DNA of 19,120 nucleotides from DATAXI01 sp036266845 (GTDB lineage: Bacteria > Verrucomicrobiota > Verrucomicrobiia > Chthoniobacterales > Chthoniobacteraceae). The position numbers and the translations under genes were made by a program. The notes under the pieces were generated by a model. It was not told the origin of the DNA, did not search any database, and worked only from the letters and a program-made list of their open reading frames with translations. This document shows positions 6,954-14,000 of this stretch, in pieces. How positions within the stretch are numbered: the first letter of the stretch is position 1; every line of letters begins with the position of its first letter. The stretch covers positions 1-19,120 of the forward strand of contig DATAXI010000158.1 in NCBI GenBank assembly GCA_036266845.1. The letters run 5' to 3'.

Positions 6954-7520
6954 ATGATTCTTGAAGTTTTCGACGAATTTACGCCTCCGGATTTCCTCTT
7001 CCGCATCGCGCAAAGCCCCGAGGAACTGGAGGGATACTGGAATCTGCGCCATGATATTTTTTGCGAGGAACAGCACGTATTCGAGCACTCGGACCGGGAT
7101 GAGATCGATGAACACGCAATCCCGATCGTCTGCGTAACGCTGATCGCCGGCATGGAAGATCGCGTCGTGGGCGTGGTGCGAATCGATGAACGGGAGCCGG
7201 GCCTCTGGTATGGCTCGCGGCTCGGCGTGGCGCGGGATTTTCGCTCCGTCCGGCGGATAAGCCCGGGCGTTTCCGTAAGAAATCACCAGCCGATCCATCG
7301 CGGTCTGGGAGCCATCGGCGCGGGCCTTATTTACAAGGCGGTATCCACTGCCCACGCGTGGGGCTGCCGGGAGTTCCACGCCACGGTGCAGCATCAGAAC
7401 GCCCGCTTCTTCCAGAGGCTCCATTGGAAGCCCCTGGGGGAGATCGCCCTGTTTGGCCTTCGCCACGTGAAGATGCAGGCGGACCTCAGCTTTTACCCGC
7501 CGGCGGAGTATGTGTTTTGA
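6954..7520 (+). CDS. nitE: GNAT-type N-acyltransferase of the Nit1C cluster (MSMEG_0567/Sll0786 family)
   Basis: 188 residues. The body FRIAQSPEELEGYWNLRHDI at 16-35 is the typical GNAT opening, followed by the central strand DRVVGVVRI and the acyl-CoA-binding region around IGAGLIYKAVSTAHAWGC. The segment HATVQHQNARFFQRLHWKPLGE and the end HVKMQADLSFYPP match, as I recall it, the MSMEG_0567/Sll0786 family found only in Nit1C-type clusters. The acyl donor and acceptor are not known. First gene of the rightward EF block; its stop (TGA 7518-7520) overlaps the TTG start of nitF. Identity is strengthened by six other cluster members downstream. Confidence 0.9.
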   Translation: MILEVFDEFTPPDFLFRIAQSPEELEGYWNLRHDIFCEEQHVFEHSDRDEIDEHAIPIVCVTLIAGMEDRVVGVVRIDEREPGLWYGSRLGVARDFRSVRRISPGVSVRNHQPIHRGLGAIGAGLIYKAVSTAHAWGCREFHATVQHQNARFFQRLHWKPLGEIALFGLRHVKMQADLSFYPPAEYVF

Positions 7521-8485
7521 CGAGCAACCCCGGAATCGCAGCGCCTGCCGGAGATGATGCCGCAAGGCTGGAGCAGCTCTCCACCTTCCTGCGGGCGCAG
7601 CGGAGCATCACCGCGAAGGCGGAAATCCACCAGGCATACGCGCCGGCGCAGGCGCTCTCCGGCGCGGTGCGCGTGGGGGATGATTGTGCCGCAATCCCGG
7701 ACGGCGAAGAGTGGCTATTGCTGGCAGCGGAAGGGATGCTCGGCTCCTTTGTGGCCGGCGACCCATGGTTTGCCGGTTACAGCGCCGTGATGGTAAACCT
7801 GAGCGACGTGGCGGCCATGGGCGGCCGGCCCATCGCGGTGGTGGATGTCCTCTGGACGCCGGGACTGGAGAGCGCCGGAGCCATCTGGGAGGGGATGAGC
7901 GCCGCTTCCGCCGCATACGGCGTCCCGGTCGTGGGCGGGCATACGACCATCACCCGGGATGGCCCCGCGTATCTGGCGGCGGCGGTCATGGGACGCGCGC
8001 GGCGTTTGATTACCAGTTTTGATGCCCGGCCCGGCGACGATCTGCTGATGGCGATCGACCTGCGCGGCCGGTGGATGGGCGGCAATCCATTCTGGAACGC
8101 CAGCACCGGCGCGCCGGCCGGCCGGTTGCGCGCGGATATGGCCCTGCTGCCGGCCCTTGCGGAAGACGGCCTTTGCCATGCGGGAAAGGATATCAGCAAT
8201 GGAGGCATCCTCGGGACGCTGGCGATGCTGCTGGAGTGCTCGCAAGTGGGCGCGGAGGTATGGCTGGACCGGCTGCCCCGGCCCTCGGACTCCACTGTGG
8301 AGCGCTGGCTCGTCGCGTTTCCCAGCTATGGATATCTGCTCAGCGTCGCGCCGGCTCAGTCCGCCCTCGTGATGGATCGCTTCGCCGCCCGCGATATCGT
8401 TTGCGCGCCCATCGGCCGCATTACCGCGGCGCCCGCGCTGGTGCTCGGTTACGGCGCGGCCCGGCTTCCGTTCCTGGCGTGGTGA
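7517..8485 (+). CDS. nitF: AIR-synthase-like protein of the Nit1C cluster (Sll0787 family)
   Basis: 322 residues of the PurM/SelD/ThiL (AIRS) superfamily, ATP-dependent enzymes that phosphorylate or activate carbonyl or amide oxygens. Typical elements: VRVGDDCAAIPDG (metal/ATP-binding acidic stretch), WFAGYSAVMVNLSDVAAMGG (dimer-interface signature), YGVPVVGGHTTI, and GKDISNGGILGTLAMLLE in the C-terminal domain. Matches the Sll0787 family restricted to Nit1C clusters; substrate unknown. Start assigned to TTG 7517 because it overlaps the nitE stop (TTGA) and no ATG or GTG lies near the expected N-terminus; an alternative is read-through from upstream, which seems less likely. Its 3' end overlaps the convergent LacI gene by 65 bp. 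Confidence 0.88.
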   Translation: MTSNPGIAAPAGDDAARLEQLSTFLRAQRSITAKAEIHQAYAPAQALSGAVRVGDDCAAIPDGEEWLLLAAEGMLGSFVAGDPWFAGYSAVMVNLSDVAAMGGRPIAVVDVLWTPGLESAGAIWEGMSAASAAYGVPVVGGHTTITRDGPAYLAAAVMGRARRLITSFDARPGDDLLMAIDLRGRWMGGNPFWNASTGAPAGRLRADMALLPALAEDGLCHAGKDISNGGILGTLAMLLECSQVGAEVWLDRLPRPSDSTVERWLVAFPSYGYLLSVAPAQSALVMDRFAARDIVCAPIGRITAAPALVLGYGAARLPFLAW

Positions 8486-9530
8486 GGCTCTCGCGCGGCG
8501 GCAGCGTGCCGCCATCGCGCCATGTCCCCTTGATGAGGACCTCCTTCGGGTATTCCCGCACGCCGGTATTGTTCGCGTAAAGCCGCTCCACCACAAGGTC
8601 CAGCGCCGCCGCGCCCACCACGCCCAGATTCCCGTCGATGCCCGCGGTCGCCCCCATTTCATCACAGGTGCGATACAGCCACGCCAGCCCCATATCCTCC
8701 GGCACACGCAGCCCCCGCGCGGCCAGCATCGCACGCGCCGGGTACTTGTACACCAGCAGCGAGTCCGGCGCATTACGGTAAAGCCAGTCACTGAACTCCG
8801 CGGCGCTTGCATCCTCCCGCGGGATGAAAGGCTCCAGCCGGTCCTTCTTTGGCAGCCGCCGCTGCCAGTCCAGGAATGCGCCGGACCAGAGGTTGTTCGA
8901 GACACGGTTGTTCAGCTCCGGCACGATGAGCGCCGGCCGCCGGTAACCAAGCCGGTGGTATTGGTCCAGCGCCAGTTGCACGTTGAAAAAGCCGTGAAAA
9001 TTCGCGCGATCCGTCGTGACGCATGGAAAGTAAGCGCTCAATCCCGCCACGCAAAAGCCTCTGCAATCGAAGGAAACACACTCCCGCTCCTCCCGCGAGA
9101 AACCGAGCAGCACCCCGCGAATCCCCCGCGCGCGCAAGGTGGCCTGAAGCCGCGCCATATCATTGCGAAATGCGCCGAGCGCAAACACCTCGATGCGAAA
9201 CCCCAGCTCCCGCGCACGCTGCTGGATGCCCTGGTACTCCCAGCGGCACACATCCTTGCCCCGCCAATCCTCGCGTCCGCCGTAATTGGTCACCAGCGCG
9301 ATCACCTCGGCGGAGCTGGCGCCTCCGCGCGCGCGCCGCGTGGCCATCAGCGCGCTCACCAGCGGATTCGGCGCGTATCCCAGCCTTGCCGCCATCTCTT
9401 GCACGCGACCGCGCAGCTCCTCGCCGATCCGTGGATCGCCGCGCAATGCGCGCGAGACGCTGGACTGGTTCACATCGAGGCGGCGCGCAATTTCCAACAT
9501 CCGCACTGGCTGTTTTTGACGTCCCGGCAT
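8421..9530 (-). CDS. LacI-family regulator embedded in the Nit1C cluster
   Basis: 369 residues from the ATG at 9530. HTH at about residues 9-30 (VRMLEIARRLDVNQSSVSRAL), hinge to about residue 60 (YAPNPLVSALMATRRARGG), then an effector domain with the Rossmann-like repeats IRGVLLGFSREE and LGYRRPALIVPEL and the closing segment GIDGNLGVVGAAALDLVVERL. LacI proteins normally sense sugars or nucleosides, so a member between nitF and nitB is unusual. It diverges from nitB over 205 bp holding two dyads with central CG, and converges on nitF with a 65-bp overlap. A longer frame to 9623 exists, but the residues before MPGRQ do not belong to the domain. Role as Nit1C regulator is inferred from position. 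Confidence 0.88.
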   Translation of the reverse strand: MPGRQKQPVRMLEIARRLDVNQSSVSRALRGDPRIGEELRGRVQEMAARLGYAPNPLVSALMATRRARGGASSAEVIALVTNYGGREDWRGKDVCRWEYQGIQQRARELGFRIEVFALGAFRNDMARLQATLRARGIRGVLLGFSREERECVSFDCRGFCVAGLSAYFPCVTTDRANFHGFFNVQLALDQYHRLGYRRPALIVPELNNRVSNNLWSGAFLDWQRRLPKKDRLEPFIPREDASAAEFSDWLYRNAPDSLLVYKYPARAMLAARGLRVPEDMGLAWLYRTCDEMGATAGIDGNLGVVGAAALDLVVERLYANNTGVREYPKEVLIKGTWRDGGTLPPRESLTTPGTEAGPRRNRAPARAPR

Positions 9531-9549
9531 TTTTTTAGCCACTTCCCGG

Positions 9550-9563
9550 ATTTCCCGGGAAAT
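9550..9563. promoter_or_regulatory. Perfect 14-bp palindrome, candidate LacI operator near the regulator start
   Basis: ATTTCCCGGGAAAT is a perfect palindrome with a central CG, 19 bp upstream of the regulator's ATG. Its position suits autorepression of the LacI gene. Binding is inferred. Confidence 0.5.
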
Positions 9564-9586
9564 GAAATTCGTTCCGGTTGTCGCTG

Positions 9587-9604
9587 GTGCGCATCGATAT
9601 GCAC
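9587..9604. promoter_or_regulatory. 18-bp dyad with central CG, candidate LacI operator upstream of nitB
   Basis: GTGCGCATCGATATGCAC matches its own reverse complement at 14 of 18 bases (arms GTGC/GCAC and ATC/GAT) and has CG at the centre, the usual LacI-family operator layout. It lies 131 bp upstream of the nitB start in the divergent region. Its half-site differs from that of the 9550 palindrome, so possibly only one of the two is the regulator's site. Confidence 0.5.
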
Positions 9605-9673
9605 AATAAACCGGAGCCCGCACCCCGGGTCAATCTTGTGATGGGTCTAAACGTTGCTATTGGTCCAACCGCA

Positions 9674-9698
9674 CCCCGGCGCATGAAGCGCCGCGGGG
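9674..9698 (+). promoter_or_regulatory. GC-rich hairpin in the nitB leader
   Basis: GGCGC (9678-9682) pairs with GCGCC (9688-9692) around ATGAA, extended by CCCC (9674-9677) with GGGG (9695-9698) across a 2-nt bulge. It ends 37 bp before the nitB ATG. No T-run follows. It may be a leader structure or may be chance in GC-rich DNA. Confidence 0.3.
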
Positions 9699-9735
9699 GC
9701 CGTTGTCCTTAACCAAGCATCACACATTCCATCCT

Positions 9736-10218
9736 ATGCCAAAAGTAGAAGCACCCCTGCACAAACCGGGCGATTATCTTGTCGATTACGAGGAGAAGGT
9801 CTTTCCGGACATCAAGGCGGACCCCGGTGAAAAAGCGCTGGTCACATTTCACACCGTCGCGTTCGAGGGCTCCATCGGCATCGTCAATACCCTCACCGCC
9901 ACCCGCCTCCAGCGGAAGGGCTACGAAACCAGCATCCTGCTCTACGGTCCCGGGGTGACGCTCGGCTTCCAGCGCGGCTTCCCCACCCTGGGCGATGAGG
10001 CGTTTCCCGGCCATCTCTTTGTCAACCAGCGCATCGCAAAGTTCATGGAGGAAGGCGGCAAGGTCTATGGCTGCCGCTTTTCCACCCAGGCGCTCTACGG
10101 GCAGACGGAAAAGGCATTCATGCCCGGCATCATCCCCATCAATCCGCTCGACGTTCTGGATTGCATTCTGATGCACAAAAAGGCGGGCGCGACGATCATC
10201 GATACCTGGACCCTGTAA
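9736..10218 (+). CDS. nitB: Nitrogen-starvation-response protein of the Nit1C cluster (MSMEG_0572/Sll0783 family)
   Basis: 160 residues with a DsrE-like flavour: KALVTFHTVAFEGSIGIVNT near the N-terminus, then TRLQRKGYETSILLYGPGVTLGF, and a C-terminal half with GGKVYGCRFSTQALYGQ. The whole matches the MSMEG_0572/Sll0783 family, always found beside the Nit1 nitrilase. In Synechocystis the sll0783 gene is induced on nitrogen starvation and its loss impairs polyhydroxybutyrate storage; the biochemical role is unknown. The single conserved-looking Cys lies in YGCRF. Start placed at ATG 9736; an upstream TTG at 9703 adds 11 residues without family character. No clear ribosome binding site. First gene of the BCDGH block, 3 bp from nitC. 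Confidence 0.88.
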   Translation: MPKVEAPLHKPGDYLVDYEEKVFPDIKADPGEKALVTFHTVAFEGSIGIVNTLTATRLQRKGYETSILLYGPGVTLGFQRGFPTLGDEAFPGHLFVNQRIAKFMEEGGKVYGCRFSTQALYGQTEKAFMPGIIPINPLDVLDCILMHKKAGATIIDTWTL

Positions 10219-10221
10219 CGC

Positions 10222-11214
10222 ATGAAGCGCATCAAGGCGGCGGCAATCCAGATCGCGCCAGACCTCGCGAAGGGCGCGGGGACGATTGATCGCGTCTGCG
10301 ACGCCATCGATCGCGCCGCCGCGCAGGGGGTGGAGCTTGCGGTCTTTCCGGAAACCTTCATCCCTTACTATCCCTACTTCTCCTTCGTAATGCCGCCGGT
10401 GCAGATGGGGAAGGATCATCTCCTTCTTTACGAGCTGGCGGTGCAGGTGCCCGGGCCTGTCACTGAAACGCTCAGCCAGGCCGCGGCGCAGCACGGTATG
10501 GTGCTGGTGGTGGGCGTGAATGAGCGGGACGGCGGCTCCCTCTACAACACGCAGCTCGTCTTCGACGCCGACGGCGCGCTGCTGCTCAAGCGGCGCAAGA
10601 TCACTCCCACGTATCATGAGCGCATGGTCTGGGGCCAGGGCGATGGAAGCGGCATCCGCGCCGTGGATTGCGCGGTGGGCCGCCTCGGCGCCCTGGCCTG
10701 CTGGGAGCATTACAATCCGCTCGCACGCTTCGCCCTGATGGCGGAGGGGGAGGAAATCCATTGCGCGCAGTTCCCGGGCTCGATGGTCGGCCAGATTTTT
10801 GCCGATCAGATCGAGGTGACCATCCGGCATCACGCATTGGAAGCGGGATGCTTTGTGGTCAACGCCACGGGCTGGCTGACCGACGAGCAGATTTGCGCCA
10901 TCACTCCGGATGACAGGCTGCGCAAGGCGTTGCGCGGCGGATGTCACACCGCCATCATCTCCCCGGAAGGCGTGCCGCTGTGCGCGCCGGTGACGGAGGG
11001 TGAGGGAATGGCAATCGCCGAACTGGACCCCGCGCTCGTTACCAAACGCAAGCGAATGCTCGATTCCGTCGGCCATTACTCAAGGCCGGATATATTCACG
11101 CTCCAGATCGACCGCACCGCGAATGCGCAGGTGCGGGAAAGAAAGGAAGAGGAAAATCATGCCGCCCGACTTTCACTCGGCGCTCCTGACGAAGAAGCAA
11201 TACCTGCTTTCTGA
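10222..11214 (+). CDS. nitC: Nit1-type nitrilase
   Basis: 330-residue carbon-nitrogen hydrolase with the nitrilase triad: Glu44 (AVFPETFIPYY), Lys126 (KRRKITPTYHER, with the accessory Glu133) and the nucleophile Cys160 (GALACWEHYNP). CWEHYNPL is typical of true nitrilases, which turn R-CN into acid plus ammonia. Nit1C-linked nitrilases have been tied genetically to growth on cyanide as nitrogen source; the natural nitrile is not established. The protein seems complete by about residue 310; the last 20 or so residues (EENHAARLSLGAPDEEAIPA) are encoded in the 56-bp overlap with nitD and look like a tail forced by that overlap. Cytoplasmic. Starts 3 bp after nitB. Confidence 0.93.
   Translation: MKRIKAAAIQIAPDLAKGAGTIDRVCDAIDRAAAQGVELAVFPETFIPYYPYFSFVMPPVQMGKDHLLLYELAVQVPGPVTETLSQAAAQHGMVLVVGVNERDGGSLYNTQLVFDADGALLLKRRKITPTYHERMVWGQGDGSGIRAVDCAVGRLGALACWEHYNPLARFALMAEGEEIHCAQFPGSMVGQIFADQIEVTIRHHALEAGCFVVNATGWLTDEQICAITPDDRLRKALRGGCHTAIISPEGVPLCAPVTEGEGMAIAELDPALVTKRKRMLDSVGHYSRPDIFTLQIDRTANAQVRERKEEENHAARLSLGAPDEEAIPAF
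11144..11152 (+). promoter_or_regulatory. Strong ribosome binding site of nitD inside nitC
   Basis: AGGAAGAGG, 6 nt before the ATG at 11159, is the clearest Shine-Dalgarno site in the cluster and fixes the nitD start within the nitC coding sequence. Confidence 0.75.
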
Positions 11215-12325
11215 GTTGCAGACGCACGGCCTGCGCCTGCTCGATGAAAACGCCGGCGCCGCAAGCCGCCGCGGCGGCGCGGGCCCTACGGATCACAAGG
11301 CCGTTACAGTCCTCGGCGTCACCATCATGGCGCCGGTGCACACGCGCGGCGCCCATGCCTCCGCTTACCTCGCATCCGCGCCGGACGCACGCGGCATCTC
11401 CGCGCTCACGCGCGATGGGGAGATGATTTGCGAGATTTCCTTCCCGCCACAGCCGCGCTTTTACGCGATGGAAACACGGGACGGCGTTCCCTATTGGAAA
11501 ATCGCGCAGCTTCACTCCCGCGATACGCTCGCCACCACGGTCCTGCAAACCTGCATCCGCTATGGCAACCCGGATACCAAGTGCCAGTTCTGCGCCATTG
11601 GCGAATCGCTGAAGGCCGGTCGCACCATCGCGCGCAAAACCGCCGCGCAACTCGGCGAGGTCGCCGAGGCCGCGCAGCGCCTCGACGGCATCCGCAATGT
11701 CGTGATGACCACCGGCACGCCGCCCACACCGGACCGCGGCGCATCGGTGCTTGCGGAATGCGCGGCGGAAATCAAACGGCGCACCGGCCTGCCAATCCAG
11801 GGCCAGTGCGAGCCGCCCGCGGATTTTGCCGCGTTCCGCCAGATGCATGATGCCGGCATCGATTCCCTCGGCATGCATCTCGAAGCGTGGGATGAGCAAG
11901 TCCGCGCCCGCATCATGCCCGGCAAGGCGGAAGTGACGCGCGCTTTTTACCTGGAAGCATTCGCCGCCGCGGTCGAGGTCTTCGGCCGCGGCCAGGTGAG
12001 CACTTACCTGCTGGCCGGCCTGGGCGATACCGCCGGGAGCCTGCACGAGGCGGCGCGCGTGCTCATCGGTTTGGGAGTCTATCCTTTCATCGTGCCTTTT
12101 GTCCCGGTCACCGGCACGCCGCTCGCGGGCCGGCGTCCGCCGGATGCGGATTTTATGCGCGCCGTTCTCGCCCCGGTGGGCGCATGGCTGGCCGATGCCG
12201 GAATGACCTCGGATACCGTGAAGGCCGGATGTGTGAAATGCGCCGCGTGCACCACGCTATCCACCTTCGAAAACAAAGCGACGGGAGAGACTTACTCAAA
12301 TGCCGGAAACTTACTTTACAGTTGA
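11159..12325 (+). CDS. nitD: Radical SAM protein of the Nit1C cluster (MSMEG_0568 family)
   Basis: 388 residues. The cluster-binding motif is Cys132-x9-Cys142-x2-Cys145 (LQTCIRYGNPDTKCQFCAIG), an expanded version of the classical CxxxCxxC that is a trait of this family. A radical-SAM barrel follows: VVMTTGTPPTPDRG (GGE-like SAM-binding region), GQCEPPADF, DSLGMHLEAWDEQVRARIMPGKAEV and YLLAGLGD. Near the C-terminus a second cysteine set, Cys358-x2-Cys361-x2-Cys364 (GCVKCAACTT), may hold an auxiliary iron-sulphur cluster or metal. The reaction is unknown; an enzyme making or rearranging a nitrile-related compound together with nitC, nitH and nitE is plausible but is inference. Overlaps nitC by 56 bp and nitG by 26 bp. 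Confidence 0.92.
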   Translation: MPPDFHSALLTKKQYLLSELQTHGLRLLDENAGAASRRGGAGPTDHKAVTVLGVTIMAPVHTRGAHASAYLASAPDARGISALTRDGEMICEISFPPQPRFYAMETRDGVPYWKIAQLHSRDTLATTVLQTCIRYGNPDTKCQFCAIGESLKAGRTIARKTAAQLGEVAEAAQRLDGIRNVVMTTGTPPTPDRGASVLAECAAEIKRRTGLPIQGQCEPPADFAAFRQMHDAGIDSLGMHLEAWDEQVRARIMPGKAEVTRAFYLEAFAAAVEVFGRGQVSTYLLAGLGDTAGSLHEAARVLIGLGVYPFIVPFVPVTGTPLAGRRPPDADFMRAVLAPVGAWLADAGMTSDTVKAGCVKCAACTTLSTFENKATGETYSNAGNLLYS

Positions 12326-12575
12326 GCTGCCCGATGGCGGAGAGAAGGAATGTTACTCTCCGTCCAGCGTGGTAAAGAAATTCTTCAAAAAAGGGGAGGA
12401 GATGCCCGTCGCCAGCTTTGTCGCGCGCAGCCGCGAGGCGCTGGCGGAAGCCTCCGAGCGCGTCCGGCAAAAATTTGGTTACTCCTGCACCGCCGCGGCG
12501 GCGCAACTCGCGGACATCGAGCAATCCATGCGCGCCTACCCGCCGCAGGCCACCGTCCGCATCAAATCCATTTAA
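12300..12575 (+). CDS. nitG: Small Nit1C protein (MSMEG_0570 family)
   Basis: 91 residues, matching the MSMEG_0570 nitrogen-starvation-response family: a start of the form PETYFTVELPDGGEKECYSP, then SSVVKKFFKKGEEMPVASFV, and a helical region SREALAEASERVRQKFGYSC with one Cys shortly before the end. No known catalytic motif or membrane segment; probably a small cytoplasmic partner of the cluster enzymes. Its ATG lies inside the end of nitD (26-bp overlap), preceded by GGGAGAG (12283-12289), and it ends 6 bp before nitH, so translational coupling is likely. Confidence 0.88.
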   Translation: MPETYFTVELPDGGEKECYSPSSVVKKFFKKGEEMPVASFVARSREALAEASERVRQKFGYSCTAAAAQLADIEQSMRAYPPQATVRIKSI

Positions 12576-12581
12576 AAAGCA

Positions 12582-13865
12582 ATGAACACCAAAGTACCCG
12601 TTGTGATCATCGGCGGCGGACAGGCCGGCCTCTCGATGAGTTACTATCTCAAGCAGGAGGGAATCGAACATATCCTCTTTGAAAAAGCACGCCCCGGCGA
12701 GGCATGGCGTACGTTCCGGTGGGATACTTTCTGTCTGGTTACTCCCAATTGGCAATGCCAGCTTCCCGGTTTTCCCTACGCCGGGCCGGACCCGTTTGGC
12801 TTCATGGTTCGTGACCAGATCGTGGATTATCTCGAGTCCTATGTCCGTTTCTTCGATCCGCCGCTGCTCCAGGGCGTCACGGTAAAAAAACTCTCCCGCG
12901 CCACCGGCGGCGGCTTCGCGCTGGCCACCACGGTGGGAGAATTTACGGCGGAGCAGGTGGTGATCGCCGTCGGCGGCTATCATAGCCCGCGGATACCGCG
13001 AATCGCGGAGCGTTTCGATGCAAATATCCTCCACGTCCACTCCTCAGCTTACAAGAACGCGGATGCGCTGCCTGAGGGCGCCGTACTCGTGGTCGGCACC
13101 GGGCAATCGGGCTGCCAGATCGCGGAAGACCTTCACCTCGCGGGCCGGAAGGTTCACCTTGCCACTGGCAGCGCGCCCCGCACCGCGCGGCGTTACCGCG
13201 GCCGCGATGTGGTGGAGTGGCTGCACGAAATGGGTTACTACGACCTGCCGATCCATGAGCATCCGCAAAAGGATCGCGTCCGCGACAAGGCTAACCATTA
13301 TGTAACCGGGCGCGACGGAGGGCGCGATATCGACCTGCGGAAGTTCGCGAATGAGGGGATGCAACTCTATGGCCGCTTGCAGAAGATGAAGGGCGAACGC
13401 CTCACCTTTGGCGAGGACTTAAAGGCGAATCTCGACCAGGCCGACGCCGTTGCGGAGAAGATCAAGACCACCATCGACGAGTTTATCGCCAAACAGGGAA
13501 TCGATGCTCCCGTGGAACCGCGATACACCCCGGTCTGGGAACCGCCAGCCGATGCGCCCCGCGAGCTCGATTACCGCGCCGCCGGCATCACCAGTGTCAT
13601 CTGGAGCGTCGGTTTCGGCAGGGATTACGGCTGGATCGATCTGCCGCTCTTTGACGGCAAAGGTTACCCCGCTCATCAGCGCGGCGTCTCGGTGATGCCC
13701 GGCATCTATTTCCTCGGCCTGCCGTGGCTCTACACCTGGGGTTCCGGACGTTTCTCCGGCGTCGCGCGCGATGCCCGCCATCTCGCCGATTGCATCAAGG
13801 CCAAGAATCATTCCGACACCCAGTCATCCCACGACCCGGTGGCCGAGTGGGCGCTCGGCTCCTGA
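12582..13865 (+). CDS. nitH: Flavin-dependent oxidoreductase of the Nit1C cluster (MSMEG_0569 family)
   Basis: 427 residues with the two-dinucleotide-domain plan of flavin-containing monooxygenases: FAD-binding GxGxxG at 11-16 (VVIIGGGQAGLSMSYYL) and an NAD(P)H-binding GxGxxG at 172-177 (VVGTGQSGCQIAEDL). WRTFRWDTFCLVTPNW and the terminal LPWLYTWGSGRFSGVARDA are, as I recall, typical of the MSMEG_0569 group. It probably oxidises a nitrogen-bearing intermediate with NADPH and oxygen, but the substrate is unknown. Last gene of the BCDGH block; it converges with hppA over 135 bp. Length is normal and no key element is missing. Confidence 0.92.
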   Translation: MNTKVPVVIIGGGQAGLSMSYYLKQEGIEHILFEKARPGEAWRTFRWDTFCLVTPNWQCQLPGFPYAGPDPFGFMVRDQIVDYLESYVRFFDPPLLQGVTVKKLSRATGGGFALATTVGEFTAEQVVIAVGGYHSPRIPRIAERFDANILHVHSSAYKNADALPEGAVLVVGTGQSGCQIAEDLHLAGRKVHLATGSAPRTARRYRGRDVVEWLHEMGYYDLPIHEHPQKDRVRDKANHYVTGRDGGRDIDLRKFANEGMQLYGRLQKMKGERLTFGEDLKANLDQADAVAEKIKTTIDEFIAKQGIDAPVEPRYTPVWEPPADAPRELDYRAAGITSVIWSVGFGRDYGWIDLPLFDGKGYPAHQRGVSVMPGIYFLGLPWLYTWGSGRFSGVARDARHLADCIKAKNHSDTQSSHDPVAEWALGS

Positions 13866-13886
13866 GCGGATGCCATTGCGGCGAAG

Positions 13887-13902
13887 GGAAATCCGCATTT
13901 CC
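13887..13902 (+). terminator. Possible weak terminator hairpin between nitH and hppA
   Basis: GGAAAT (13887-13892) and ATTTCC (13897-13902) form a 6-bp stem with a CCGC loop in the convergent gap. There is no T-run, so intrinsic termination is uncertain. It is the best hairpin I find after the cluster. Confidence 0.25.
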
Positions 13903-14000
13903 GGCTAAGAGATGTTTCATAACGCCGGCAGTCGCAAGCGTTCGCGCCCGCCGGGGCAATTATCCGTCCGAATGGCAGGGCCGGCGCCGTTCTTCCCCTG

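Noticed and set aside
7715..8905. 396-codon minus-strand frame across nitF and the LacI gene
   Set aside because: Arg-, Gly- and Ser-rich low-complexity translation overlapping two solid genes in other frames.
9709..11076. 455-codon minus-strand frame opposite nitB and nitC
   Set aside because: Spans two well-identified genes and is His/Arg/Ala-rich without any domain.
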